Source: Clostridium gelidum | GTDB taxonomy: Bacteria; Bacillota; Clostridia; Clostridiales; Clostridiaceae | Length of the DNA stretch: 64,000 nt | Direction: 5' to 3' | NCBI RefSeq assembly: GCF_019977655.1 | Contig: NZ_AP024849.1 | Coordinates: forward strand, 505,001-569,000 | Shown here: in pieces, positions 53,444-62,082 of the stretch | Layout of the letters: each line of letters begins with the position of its first letter | Numbering within the stretch: position 1 is the first letter of the stretch | The notes under the pieces: model-generated | Databases searched by the model: none | Seen by the model: only the letters and a program-made list of their open reading frames with translations | Told to the model about the DNA's origin: nothing | Program-made: the position numbers and the translations under genes

Positions 53444-54220
53444 ATGAATCCAACAGCATTTTCAATTTTAGGATTTGCCATACGATGGTATGGGATAATA
53501 ATTGCAACTGGAATTGTACTCGGAATATCAATAGCAAATTATAATTGTAAATGGAGAGAAGTTGATTATGATAATTTACTAAATATTGTACTACTATCTC
53601 TTCCAATTGGTATTGTAGGTGCAAGACTATATTATGTAGCATTTGAATTTGAAAATTATAAAAACAATATTATTGAAGCATTTAACATAAGGAATGGCGG
53701 ATTAGCTATACACGGTGGACTTATTTTCGCAATAGGAACAGCATTAATATATACGAAAATAAAAAAACTTCCTTTTATTAAATTTGCAGATGTAGCAGCC
53801 CCTTCTATTATTATTGCACAAGCATTAGGACGATGGGGAAATTTTTTCAATCAGGAAGCACATGGAGACCCTGTTAGTTATGAATTTATTAAACATTTTC
53901 CTATGTTTATTCAAAATGGTATGAATATAGAAGGAGTATATTATAATCCTACTTTTTTATATGAATCTACTTGGAACTTACTAGTATTTATAATATTAAT
54001 GGGCATACTAAGGAAAAGCAAAAAAAATGGAATTGTATTTTTTACATACATTGGCTTGTATTCTATAGGGAGATTTATAATCGAGGGAATGAGAACAGAT
54101 AGTTTAATGCTAGGACCTATTAGAATTGCTCAATTAGTGAGTTTGAGTGGAGTTTTAATTTGGATAATATTTATAGGTTTAAGTTATTATAAAAGTGTAA
54201 GAAAAGGAAGCGTAGATTAA
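53444..54220 (+). CDS. lgt: Prolipoprotein diacylglyceryl transferase
   Basis: 258 aa, seven membrane helices. Lgt transfers diacylglycerol from phosphatidylglycerol to the lipobox Cys of prolipoproteins. Signature stretches are present: RWYGIIIATGI, GGLAIHGGL, the Lgt motif LGRWGNFFNQEAHG and ESTWNLLVF with the later GRFIIEGMRTDSL containing the catalytic Arg region. Length is normal. It overlaps the TauE-like gene by one base (TAATG), so the two are coupled. Confidence 0.96.
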   Translation: MNPTAFSILGFAIRWYGIIIATGIVLGISIANYNCKWREVDYDNLLNIVLLSLPIGIVGARLYYVAFEFENYKNNIIEAFNIRNGGLAIHGGLIFAIGTALIYTKIKKLPFIKFADVAAPSIIIAQALGRWGNFFNQEAHGDPVSYEFIKHFPMFIQNGMNIEGVYYNPTFLYESTWNLLVFIILMGILRKSKKNGIVFFTYIGLYSIGRFIIEGMRTDSLMLGPIRIAQLVSLSGVLIWIIFIGLSYYKSVRKGSVD

Positions 54221-54582
54221 TGATTGATATAATATTATTTATAGTAATAGGATTACTAGCTGGAATTTTAAGTGGAATGTTTGGAATTGGGGGAGGAGTA
54301 ATAATTGTACCTGCATTAATGTATTTATGCGGATTTAGTCAATTAAAAGCTCAAGGAACATCACTTGCAATTTTGCTTCCACCAGCTGGGATTTTAGCAT
54401 TTATTAGTTACTATAAAAGAGGTCAAGTAAATTTACAAGCAGGAATTTTAATATGTATATTTTTAGTTGTTGGATCTGTGTTTGGTGCAAAAATAGCTAA
54501 TAATATTCCTTTATCAATTTTAAAGAAATCTTTTGGGGTATTTATGATTTTGATATCTTTAAAAATGATTTTTTCTAAATAG
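54220..54582 (+). CDS. Half-length TauE/SafE-family membrane protein
   Basis: 120 aa with about four membrane helices. MFGIGGGVIIVPALMYLCGF is the conserved TauE/SafE motif, and QGTSLAILLPPAGILAFISY follows. Full family members (sulfite/organosulfur exporters) have about 250 aa with two such repeats, so this is a single repeat that would need to dimerise. The start codon overlaps the lgt stop by one base. Substrate unknown; sulfite or thiosulfate are possible given nearby sulfur genes. Confidence 0.85.
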   Translation: MIDIILFIVIGLLAGILSGMFGIGGGVIIVPALMYLCGFSQLKAQGTSLAILLPPAGILAFISYYKRGQVNLQAGILICIFLVVGSVFGAKIANNIPLSILKKSFGVFMILISLKMIFSK

Positions 54583-54610
54583 AAAAATGTAATTATAACA
54601 AATTTCAATA

Positions 54611-54658
54611 GATAATAAGCTGTTACTTTAATTTTTGTAACAGCTTATTATTTTTTTC
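54611..54658 (+). terminator. Terminator after the TauE-like gene
   Basis: GATAATAAGCTGTTAC (54611-54626) pairs with GTAACAGCTTATTAT (54637-54651), followed by seven Ts. Confidence 0.9.
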
Positions 54659-54685
54659 ATATGTATGCTAATGCTATTTAAGTGC

Positions 54686-54726
54686 GTGATAAAGTTACAG
54701 AGAATAATAAATATAATGAATATAAT
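54686..54726 (+). promoter_or_regulatory. Crp/Fnr-type operator and -10 of the polyferredoxin gene
   Basis: GTGATAAAGTTAC (54686-54698), one mismatch between arms; its centre lies exactly 29 bp before TATAAT at 54721-54726. No -35 box is needed at a class II activator promoter. The gene begins 78 bp downstream. Confidence 0.72.
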
Positions 54727-54803
54727 AAAAAAGAACTAAATAAGCAATGTTAAAAATCAATTAGAACATGTTTATTTAAGTAATATAATTCGGGGGTATT
54801 TTA

Positions 54804-55448
54804 GTGGAAAAATTTTTAAAGTTATGGAAAAAGTATTCATTTACACTGTTAATAGCATTTGTAGTATTAGGTATGTTTGATTTAAGATTTGCTGTAGTGG
54901 CAGTCCTTTGTATGATAGCACCTGTAATTGTTTCTATTACTCGGGGCAGATTCTGGTGTGGAAATTTATGTCCAAGAGGAAATTTTTATGATAATGTAGT
55001 TTCTAAATTTAGTAATAAAAGAAAACCACCTAAGTTTTTCAAGTCTTACTATTTTAGAGCTATAATATTAACAATTATGATGGCAATGTTTATTTCAGGA
55101 GTAAGTAAAAACTTAGGTAATCTTTATGGTATTGGAATGGTATTTTATAGAATGATTGTTGTAACAACTATAATTGGTATAGTATTATCTTTATTCTATA
55201 ATCATAGAACTTGGTGCAATTTTTGTCCAATGGGAACTTTAGCATCAATTACAGCAAAATTTAGAAAAAGTAAAAAAGTATTACACGTATCATCTTCATG
55301 TGTTTCATGTAAGATATGTGAAAAAAAATGTCCAATAGGTTTAGTTCCTTTTGATTATAAAGGTGATATATTAAGTCATCCAGATTGTATACAATGTGGG
55401 AAGTGCGTAACAGCATGCCCTAAAAAATCAATTGGATATAAGGCATAA
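54804..55448 (+). CDS. Membrane polyferredoxin, 4Fe-4S, YccM/NapH-like
   Basis: 214 aa from GTG 54804 after GGGGG. Membrane helices near 12-30, 32-50, 86-104 and 116-134. Cysteine motifs CGNLCPRGNFYDN and CNFCPMGTLAS flank them, and a ferredoxin end has CVSCKICEKKCPIG and CIQCGKCVTACPKK. It is a smaller relative of 50922-52037. The last codons AAG GCA TAA belong to the left end of a MITE-like element. Its promoter carries the Crp/Fnr-type operator. Confidence 0.9.
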   Translation: MEKFLKLWKKYSFTLLIAFVVLGMFDLRFAVVAVLCMIAPVIVSITRGRFWCGNLCPRGNFYDNVVSKFSNKRKPPKFFKSYYFRAIILTIMMAMFISGVSKNLGNLYGIGMVFYRMIVVTTIIGIVLSLFYNHRTWCNFCPMGTLASITAKFRKSKKVLHVSSSCVSCKICEKKCPIGLVPFDYKGDILSHPDCIQCGKCVTACPKKSIGYKA

Positions 55449-55508
55449 TCAAAAAATAACAAGTTAATATACAGTGCATTTCAGACTTGTTATTTTCTTT
55501 CATATGAA
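55440..55508. mobile_element. MITE-like element, short copy at a gene end
   Basis: Left end AAGGCATAATCAAAAAATAA then CAAGTT (from 55440), right end GACTTGTTATTTTCTTTCAT then ATGAAT (to about 55508). The arms AACAAGTnnnA and ACTTGTT make it a short hairpin. It overlaps the stop codon of the upstream ferredoxin gene and supplies its K-A-stop. Confidence 0.78.
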
Positions 55509-55545
55509 TAATTAATTTTCGGAAATAGGAGAGGAGATAGCTATT

Positions 55546-55890
55546 ATGAAGACATATAAGGTGATATTTCATGTAGATGAACTTGATAAATGGAAACTAC
55601 TATTAAAAAACGTTAGTAATTTGTTAGATGCTATAGATGTTAATGAATATAGTATTGAAGTTTTAGCTAATTCAGAGGCAGTTAAATTTTATGATTCTAA
55701 TTTTAATTCAGATATAAGTGTTATAGAAAATTTAAATAGTAATGGAGTTAAATTTGTAGCGTGTAATAATGCATTGATAGCTAATAAGATAAAAAAAGAG
55801 GATTTAAATTATTTTATAGAAGTTGTTCCAGTTGGCATTTTAGAACTTGTAATTAAACAAAGTGAAGGATATGCATATATAAAACCATAA
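55546..55890 (+). CDS. DsrE-family sulfur-related protein
   Basis: 114 aa with the DsrE/DsrF-like alpha-beta fold: YKVIFHVDELDKWKLLLKNV, SIEVLANSEAVKFYD, GVKFVACNNALIANKI and a VVPVGILELVIKQSEGYAYI end. The single conserved Cys in VACNNAL is at the usual active-site position. Members carry or transfer persulfide sulfur. AGGAGAGGAG precedes the ATG. Confidence 0.87.
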   Translation: MKTYKVIFHVDELDKWKLLLKNVSNLLDAIDVNEYSIEVLANSEAVKFYDSNFNSDISVIENLNSNGVKFVACNNALIANKIKKEDLNYFIEVVPVGILELVIKQSEGYAYIKP

Positions 55891-55987
55891 GTAATTTATT
55901 TGGGTGGGGAAATATCGTATATATTTGTACAAAGATTTAAAGTGTAAGTGAGGAGTATGATTAGAAAAATTATAGTAAATATTTTAA

Positions 55988-56034
55988 AAGCTTAGAATTA
56001 TTGGAGTTTGTCTAATAATTCTAAGCTTTCTTGT
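55988..56034. terminator. Bidirectional terminator between dsrE-like and yeiH-like genes
   Basis: AAGCTTAGAATTATT (55988-56002) pairs with AATAATTCTAAGCTT (56014-56028), then TCTTG. It separates convergent genes. Confidence 0.85.
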
Positions 56035-56065
56035 GCATTAATTTTAATTATCACAACAGCTTATA

Positions 56066-57064
56066 TTACCAAATGTGCAGTACATGTTGCATGAGAAGAC
56101 TAACAAGAGCAATACTTATCCAGCAAAGAAGTCCCATAATAATTGGTTTTCCACCAGTTTTGATTAATTTTATAATATTAGTATTTAAACCAATTGCGCC
56201 CATAGCCATTGTAATAAAAAATTTACCGCCTTCAGTTAAAGAATTTGTAAAGCTAGCGCTCAAATTAAATACTGTACTTATAATAGCAGTTAATAAGAAA
56301 AATAAAATAAACCATGGAAATATTTTTGAAAGTTTAACGGTAGTGTTTGAATTTTTTTTAGAGCGATATAAAGCTAATACTAATGTAATTGGAATTATAG
56401 CAAGAGTTCTTGTAAGTTTAACTATTGTAGCATAATGTAGAGCTACATCATTTCCATGAGAGCTTGTCCAAGTTTGCCCTGCGGCAACTACTGAAGAGGT
56501 ATCATTTATAGCAGTTCCAGCCCACATTCCAAAACCGATATCAGTAAGCCCTAATAAGTTACCGAGAACAGGGAATAAAAATGCAGCAATTACATTGAAT
56601 AAGAAAATAATAGAAATTGATTTTGCAATCTCATCATTATTAGCGTCAATAACTGGTGCTGTTGCAGCAATTGCAGATCCACCACATATTGAAGATCCTA
56701 CACCAACTAATATAGAGACGTTTGAAGGAATTTTCATTAATTTGCTTACGACATATGAAACAATTAGTGATGTTGAAATTGTTGAAATTATAATCAATAG
56801 TGATTGACCACCTACTTTAAATATTTGAATAAAGTTCATTCCAAATCCAAGTAGAACAATAGCATATTGGAGTATTTTTTTCGATGTAAACGTAATTCCA
56901 CTTTCAAAGTAATCCTTGCGTGGGAAAAGTGCAATTATTAAGCCTAATAAAATTGCAAATACTGGACCTCCTATAATTGAAAAAGTGTTTCCAAGCAACC
57001 AAGCTATAATGCCTATTAAAAAGCAAAGAAATAAACCTTGGTAATTTTTTTTAATAAATTTCAT
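56066..57064 (-). CDS. YeiH-family (UPF0324) putative sulfate exporter
   Basis: 332 aa with about ten membrane helices. Core stretches VGVGSSICGGSAIAATAPVI and WAGTAINDTSSVVAAGQ are characteristic of the YeiH family. A LysR-type regulator is encoded divergently, as with yeiH/yeiE in enteric bacteria. A sulfate or other small-anion export role is a family annotation with little direct proof. GAGGAAT lies before the start. Confidence 0.92.
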   Translation of the reverse strand: MKFIKKNYQGLFLCFLIGIIAWLLGNTFSIIGGPVFAILLGLIIALFPRKDYFESGITFTSKKILQYAIVLLGFGMNFIQIFKVGGQSLLIIISTISTSLIVSYVVSKLMKIPSNVSILVGVGSSICGGSAIAATAPVIDANNDEIAKSISIIFLFNVIAAFLFPVLGNLLGLTDIGFGMWAGTAINDTSSVVAAGQTWTSSHGNDVALHYATIVKLTRTLAIIPITLVLALYRSKKNSNTTVKLSKIFPWFILFFLLTAIISTVFNLSASFTNSLTEGGKFFITMAMGAIGLNTNIIKLIKTGGKPIIMGLLCWISIALVSLLMQHVLHIW

Positions 57065-57190
57065 AATTATTCCTCTTTTCTTAATTTTTATCTTAAAAGT
57101 ATACTAGCATATAAAAATGATAAGATAAAATTATTTATTTTTATATAATGATAAAAATATGTTATGATTAAACAAAAGAGGTGAAAAAAT

Positions 57191-58063
57191 TTGTTGGATT
57201 TTAGAATAAAGACATTTTTAACTGTTTGTGAATATATGAATTTTACTAAGGCAGCAGAAATATTGTGTATTACACAACCTGGAGTATCACAACATATTAA
57301 ATATTTAGAAAAAACTTATGATACAAAATTCTTTGAATATGAAGGCAAAAAAATAAAGCTTACGAAATCAGGAAAAATGTTTTATAGAGCTGCTAGTACA
57401 ATGAAGCATGATGAAGAGTTCTTAAAAGAAAAAATTAAACAGGAAAAGCTTAGAATAACACATCTTAAATTTGGAGCAACTCTAACAATAGGAGAATTTA
57501 TATTACCACCAAAAGTTCATAATTATTTAAATAAAAATGATAATATTAATATTAATATGATTGTTGGAAATACTGAAGAACTTCTTTATAAATTACAACA
57601 TGGTGAAATTGATTTTGCATTAGTAGAAGGTTATTTTGTCAAAAGTGATTATGATTATGTTGTTTATTCAAAAGAAAACTACATTTGTGTAGCAGGAAAA
57701 AATTATAAATTTAAAAAGGAACCACATGTATTAGAAGATTTACTTAAGGAGACATTGATTGTAAGAGAAAAGGGATCTGGTACAAGAGATATTTTTGAAA
57801 AAAACTTAGAAAGACAAAATCTTAATCTAAACGATTTTAATAAAGTTGTAGAAATAGGAAATATAAATGCAATAAAACATTTAGTTGAAAATAATAATGG
57901 AATTACATCTTTATATGAAATAGCAGTAAAAGATGAATTAGAAAGAGGCACTTTAAAAAAAATAGAGATTGATGATTTACAGAAAAATCATGATTTTTAT
58001 TTTATATGGAGAAAAAATAGTGCTTTTGAAAATTTATATAGAGAACTAGTTGATGAATTTTAA
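57191..58063 (+). CDS. LysR-family transcriptional regulator
   Basis: 290 aa; starts at TTG 57191 or 57194 after AGAGGTGA. The N-terminal helix-turn-helix reads FTKAAEILCITQPGVSQHIKYLEKTYDTKFFEYEGKKIKLT; the effector domain follows. It is divergent from the yeiH-like gene with a 126-bp gap between, so it most likely controls that gene, as in the yeiE/yeiH pairing. Confidence 0.92.
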   Translation: MLDFRIKTFLTVCEYMNFTKAAEILCITQPGVSQHIKYLEKTYDTKFFEYEGKKIKLTKSGKMFYRAASTMKHDEEFLKEKIKQEKLRITHLKFGATLTIGEFILPPKVHNYLNKNDNININMIVGNTEELLYKLQHGEIDFALVEGYFVKSDYDYVVYSKENYICVAGKNYKFKKEPHVLEDLLKETLIVREKGSGTRDIFEKNLERQNLNLNDFNKVVEIGNINAIKHLVENNNGITSLYEIAVKDELERGTLKKIEIDDLQKNHDFYFIWRKNSAFENLYRELVDEF

Positions 58064-58131
58064 GAAATATTTAAGAGTATAAAAATAGTTATAATTGTTA
58101 GATGTTTTTGTCTGAATATTATTTATAAAAA

Positions 58132-58165
58132 AATTAACTAGAAATATATATATTTCTAGTTAATT
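58132..58165. terminator. Perfect 34-bp palindrome between convergent genes
   Basis: AATTAACTAGAAATATA (58132-58148) with its exact reverse complement (58149-58165), flanked by A-run and T-run. It ends both the LysR and NifX-like transcripts. Confidence 0.85.
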
Positions 58166-58177
58166 TGTTTTTAAAAT

Positions 58178-58543
58178 TTATTCATTATGGCATCCGTGTT
58201 CATGTTCATGGCAGATATCACCAGAATCTGCAAGAGATCCTTCAAGCCATTTTAAAGCCACAGTCTTAACATCTCCAGAGCAACCACGTAATACTTCTAT
58301 TCCTACGTTGTTGAGTACTCTAACAGCACCTTCACCCATATTACCTGCGAGCATAACTTTGACACCCATATCAGAAAGAATTGGTGCAATATTAGATTTA
58401 CAACCACATCCTGCTGGTGATGGAAGAGTTTCAGAAGCTGTTATTTCTTTAGTTTGTGTATCAACTGTGAAAATTGTGTAATATTCACAATGTCCAAAGT
58501 GATCATCAATATTATTATTACGTGATGGTAATGCAATTTTCAT
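58178..58543 (-). CDS. NifX/NifB-type iron-molybdenum cofactor-binding family protein
   Basis: 121 aa from the minus-strand ATG at 58543, preceded by GGAGGT; an upstream extension lacks a site. The fold start MKIALPSRNNNIDDHFGHCE then YYTIFTVD and the Gly-rich VKVMLAGNMGEGAVRVLNN match the small NifX/MTH1175 family. PAGCGCKSN and the C-terminal CHEHEHGCHNE add possible metal ligands. No nif genes are near; members outside nif clusters are thought to bind Fe-S or Mo clusters. Confidence 0.9.
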   Translation of the reverse strand: MKIALPSRNNNIDDHFGHCEYYTIFTVDTQTKEITASETLPSPAGCGCKSNIAPILSDMGVKVMLAGNMGEGAVRVLNNVGIEVLRGCSGDVKTVALKWLEGSLADSGDICHEHEHGCHNE

Positions 58544-58572
58544 ATTATAGACCTCCAATAAATATATTAAAG

Positions 58573-58606
58573 CAGCATATGAAATAAATGTTATTGGCAT
58601 ATGCTG
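58573..58606. terminator. Hairpin upstream of the NifX-like gene
   Basis: CAGCATATG (58573-58581) pairs with CATATGCTG (58598-58606), then TTTTATAT. It contains CATATGAAATAA, resembling the element-family ends. Confidence 0.5.
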
Positions 58607-58980
58607 TTTTATATATTATAATAAACTTGTAAAGAACATATGTCAATAATCTCTAATAAGGAAGAATAAAATATGTAAAACTATTAGACTTATGTATTTA
58701 GAGGGAGTGATGTAAGAAGAGTGTGCTAAATTATTGAATTAAGACAAAATATTTAAAACATAATGCACAGTGAAATAAAAAAGATTACATAGTCATTTGA
58801 ATAGGCGTAATGAAATAGATAGATAATCTAGTTGCAAAAATATAAAAATGATCATATTTTTAGAAGTGTAAAATTAAGTATTTAGCCAATGTAAACGATT
58901 ATTAATAAGCAAATATAAATGAGGAAACTAAGAAGTAGTCTATTCTCTAATTTTTTTGTATTTTTAAGTTAGTCTTATAG
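58607..58980. other. Gene-free gap before the Crp/Fnr promoter
   Basis: About 370 bp, AT-rich, with only short frames lacking ribosome sites. No repeat of note and no recognised riboswitch. Confidence 0.55.
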
Positions 58981-58982
58981 GT

Positions 58983-59023
58983 GTGACTTAGTCACATATA
59001 TTTATGAAAGACTATTATATAAT
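58983..59023 (+). promoter_or_regulatory. Crp/Fnr-type operator and -10 of the regulator gene
   Basis: Perfect palindrome GTGACTTAGTCAC (58983-58995), extended to TGTGACTTAGTCACA. Its centre (58989) is exactly 29 bp before TATAAT (59018-59023), the class II (-41.5) position. The regulator gene starts 20 bp after the -10, so autoregulation is likely. Confidence 0.8.
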
Positions 59024-59043
59024 GAAATCAAGGAGGGGCGTAA

Positions 59044-59730
59044 ATGAAAAATTATGGTGAAAAATTAAATAATAGATCAAAAGATATAATGTCTTTGTAT
59101 GAAATGTATCCAGTATTAAAAGTAATTGATAAAAATAATAATGAAATAATAAGCACACAGGCAATTTTTAAGACTGTATATTCTGATGAATATGTATCTT
59201 CAGCAGAGGCAGTATGTGCGGGAGTTTTATTTGTAATAAAAGGAACAATAAAAATACAAAAGATTAATAAAGATGGGGAAGAAACTAATCTCTATAATAT
59301 AAAACAAGGAGAATTTTGCCATGAAGCCCTAAGTTGCTTATCAAATTTAGAATCTTTAAATATAACAGGCAAAGCAATTCAAGATTCGAAAGTATGTATA
59401 ATCCCTTTTGATATAGTTGGAAGATATTTCATTCAAGATAATGAATTTTTATTATATATGTATAAAGATTTGTATAAAAAATTTAATACTGTTCTAGAAA
59501 ATAAGGAAGACATGATCCATGAATCTTTAGAATCAAGACTCATTAGATTACTTATCAATAAAAATAGTAAAATAATTTATGCAACTCATAATGAACTGGC
59601 TTTTGAAGTTGATTCTGTTCGTGAAGTTGTTAGTAGAAAACTAAAAAGCATTGAAAAAAGAGGATATATAAAATTAGAACGAGGAAAAATAGTAATACTT
59701 AAGGATTTAAATGAAATATTAAAAGTTTAA
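59044..59730 (+). CDS. Crp/Fnr-family transcriptional regulator
   Basis: 228 aa. A cyclic-nucleotide-binding-like beta-roll (about 25-120), a dimer helix, and a C-terminal winged helix whose recognition helix contains REVVSR (an ExxSR pattern as in Fnr). There is no N-terminal cysteine cluster like that of Fnr, but Cys residues occur in AVCAG, EFCHEALSCLS and KVCII, so thiol or metal sensing is possible. AAGGAGGGG precedes the ATG. It heads a run of rhodanese, CoA-disulfide reductase and thioredoxin genes, and palindromes matching its own promoter occur before several redox genes in this window. Confidence 0.92.
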   Translation: MKNYGEKLNNRSKDIMSLYEMYPVLKVIDKNNNEIISTQAIFKTVYSDEYVSSAEAVCAGVLFVIKGTIKIQKINKDGEETNLYNIKQGEFCHEALSCLSNLESLNITGKAIQDSKVCIIPFDIVGRYFIQDNEFLLYMYKDLYKKFNTVLENKEDMIHESLESRLIRLLINKNSKIIYATHNELAFEVDSVREVVSRKLKSIEKRGYIKLERGKIVILKDLNEILKV

Positions 59731-59785
59731 ATCAATATTATAAATATTAAATTAAAATAAATAGTGAATTTAGGAGGAGATAAAA

Positions 59786-60106
59786 ATGTTTGGATTTTTT
59801 AAAGGAAATGATGGAAAAGTTATTAATGTAAATGATATTGATAATTTAATTGGAAAAGTTGAATTAATTGATATTAGAGAAGATTATGAATATAAAGGTG
59901 GAAGTATAAAGAGCGCGAAAAACATTCCAATGGGCCAACTTTTAAATGAACCAGATAAGTATTTAAATAAAAGCAAAGAATACTACATAATGTGCCAATC
60001 TGGTGGAAGAAGTGCAAGAGCATGTAGTAGTCTTACAAAACAGGGGTTTGATGTTATTAATGTTTCAGGTGGAATGGGTTCATATGTAGGAACAAAAAGA
60101 AAATAA
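59786..60106 (+). CDS. Single-domain rhodanese-like protein
   Basis: 106 aa: one rhodanese domain with the active-site Cys in IMCQSGGRSAR, preceded by LIDIREDYEYKGGSIKSAKN. It should take up and hand on persulfide sulfur in the cytoplasm. AGGAGGAG precedes the ATG. It lies between the Crp/Fnr gene (55 bp) and the CoA-disulfide reductase gene (47 bp), probably in one operon. Confidence 0.94.
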   Translation: MFGFFKGNDGKVINVNDIDNLIGKVELIDIREDYEYKGGSIKSAKNIPMGQLLNEPDKYLNKSKEYYIMCQSGGRSARACSSLTKQGFDVINVSGGMGSYVGTKRK

Positions 60107-60153
60107 TAAGGGTTAGTACATTTACGCTATCTTAAATTAGGAGGAGAAGTATT

Positions 60154-61854
60154 ATGAAGAAGAAAATATTAATAGTAGGTGGAGTTGCAGGGGGAGCATC
60201 TGCAGCAGCAAGACTTAGAAGACTTAGTGAAGAAGATGAAATAATAATGTTTGAAAAAGGGCCTCATGTATCATTTTCAAATTGTGCACTTCCATATCAT
60301 TTGAGTGGAATAATAGATACGCCAGATAGATTGGTTTTAATGAGTCCAGAAAAATTTCTAGTTCAATATAATATTCAGGCTAGGGTAAATAACGAAGTGT
60401 TATATATAAATAAAGAAGAAAAAAATGTAACAGTTAAAAACTTGTTAACTGGTGAAACATATAAGGAAAGTTATGATAAGTTAGTATTGTCTCCAGGAGC
60501 AAAACCAATTGTTCCTAATATTCCTGGAATTGAAGAGGTCAACATTTTTACAATAAGGAATGTTGTGGACATAGACAAACTTAATAAATATATAAAATCA
60601 ATTGATGCTGAGGATATAGCAGTTATTGGTGGTGGATTTATAGGAGTTGAGGCAGCAGAAAATTTAAGGGAAGCTGATTACAATGTAGCGCTTATAGAAG
60701 GAACAGATCAGATATTAAGACCTTTTGATTATGATATGGTTCAAATTCTTCATAAAGAAATTTATGATAAAGGTGTTAACTTAATTGTTGGAGATAAAGT
60801 TGAAAAGTTTGAAAAAGATGTAGTTGTATTAGCTTCTGGTAAAAAGATTACAGCTAAAGTCGTAGTTATGGCTATAGGAGTAGCACCAGAAACTGCGCTT
60901 GCAAAAGAAGCAGCTTTAGATATTGGTGAAACTGGAGCAATAAAAGTAGATCGAAATTATAAGACTAATGATGATAATATATATGCAGTTGGAGATGCAA
61001 TAGAAATTTATAATGCTTTGACTCATTCAGCAGCAAAATTATCACTTGCAGGTCCAGCTCAAAAGCAAGCTAGATCAGTAGCAGATCATATAAATGGAAA
61101 GCAAGGATTAAATAAAGGATATATAGGTTCATCAGCTATAAAAGTTTTTGATTATAATGGAGCATCAACAGGCTTAAATGAAGCTCTTATAAATGTTCTT
61201 AATATGAAAATAAAATATGAGGTGGTAAGGGTTATACTTTCAGATAAAGTTGGAATTATGCCAACTTCAGCACCTATGCATTTTAAATTGCTCTATGAAG
61301 TTCCAACAGGAAAGATTTTAGGAGCTCAAGCTATAGGCAAAGGCGATGTTACAAAAAGAATTGATGTAATTGCAACAGCTATTAAATTTGGTGGAACTGT
61401 AGAAGATCTAAAAGATTTAGAATTATGCTATGCACCACCATTTTCTACAGCAAAAGATGTTGTTAATTATGCAGGATATGTTGGTTCAAATCTTTTAAAT
61501 GGAGATTTTAAACAAGTTAATGTTGATTTTGTTAGAGGACTTGTGGAACATAATTCTTATATAGTAGATGTTAGAGAACGAGGAGAATATGCAAATGGTC
61601 ATATTAAAAATGCAGTTAATATTCCATTAAGTGAACTTAGAGAAAGAATAAATGAAATTCCAAAAGATAAACCTGTATATTTACACTGTAGAACTGGACA
61701 AAGAAGTTATAATGCTGTTTTAGCTCTTCAAAATCTAGGATTTAATAATGTTTACAATATAACAGGAAGCTTTTTAGGATTATCGCTTTATGAATATTTT
61801 AATGATGTAACTCAAAATAGAGAAAGTATTGTTACAGAATATAATTTTAGATAA
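60154..61854 (+). CDS. CoA-disulfide reductase with C-terminal rhodanese domain
   Basis: 566 aa. FAD site GGVAGGASAAARLRR, redox Cys in SFSNCALPYHLSG, NAD(P)H site IAVIGGGFIGVEAAENL, and a C-terminal rhodanese domain with active Cys in YLHCRTGQRSYN. It is a paralogue of 35669-37303 with the same fusion. Such enzymes reduce CoA persulfide or polysulfide. AGGAGGAG precedes the ATG. Its place behind the Crp/Fnr and rhodanese genes suggests a role in sulfane-sulfur handling. Confidence 0.94.
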   Translation: MKKKILIVGGVAGGASAAARLRRLSEEDEIIMFEKGPHVSFSNCALPYHLSGIIDTPDRLVLMSPEKFLVQYNIQARVNNEVLYINKEEKNVTVKNLLTGETYKESYDKLVLSPGAKPIVPNIPGIEEVNIFTIRNVVDIDKLNKYIKSIDAEDIAVIGGGFIGVEAAENLREADYNVALIEGTDQILRPFDYDMVQILHKEIYDKGVNLIVGDKVEKFEKDVVVLASGKKITAKVVVMAIGVAPETALAKEAALDIGETGAIKVDRNYKTNDDNIYAVGDAIEIYNALTHSAAKLSLAGPAQKQARSVADHINGKQGLNKGYIGSSAIKVFDYNGASTGLNEALINVLNMKIKYEVVRVILSDKVGIMPTSAPMHFKLLYEVPTGKILGAQAIGKGDVTKRIDVIATAIKFGGTVEDLKDLELCYAPPFSTAKDVVNYAGYVGSNLLNGDFKQVNVDFVRGLVEHNSYIVDVRERGEYANGHIKNAVNIPLSELRERINEIPKDKPVYLHCRTGQRSYNAVLALQNLGFNNVYNITGSFLGLSLYEYFNDVTQNRESIVTEYNFR

Positions 61855-61857
61855 TTT

Positions 61858-61927
61858 AAGGCACATGAAAATAAATAATAGACCAAATATACGCTCATAC
61901 TGGTCTATTATTTTTTGATTGTGCTTA
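61858..61927. mobile_element. MITE-like element, short inverted copy
   Basis: AAGGCACATGAAAATAAATA then ATAGACC (from 61858) and GGTCTATTATTTTTTGATTG then TGCTTAA (to about 61927) are the right and left termini of the family in reverse orientation. It begins 3 bp after the CoA-disulfide reductase stop codon and can act as its terminator. Confidence 0.78.
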
Positions 61928-61989
61928 ATTAGGAGTAGAAAATAAAAGGGACTATTATACTGAGTTGTTAGTTTTTGAAAGTGAATTAA

Positions 61990-62030
61990 GTGATTAAGTC
62001 ACAGAGGTAGCAAAAATATAAGTTTATAAT
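61990..62030 (+). promoter_or_regulatory. Crp/Fnr-type operator and -10 of the thioredoxin gene
   Basis: GTGATTAAGTCAC (61990-62002) has its centre exactly 29 bp before TATAAT (62025-62030), the same spacing as at 58983 and 54686. Confidence 0.75.
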
Positions 62031-62082
62031 TAAATCATAAGAAGTAAGGAAAATTAGAAAATATAAATTGGAGGAATTAAGT

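Noticed and set aside
58178..58543. Nitrogen fixation cluster
   Set aside because: Only a NifX-like family member is present; such small proteins are common outside nif clusters.
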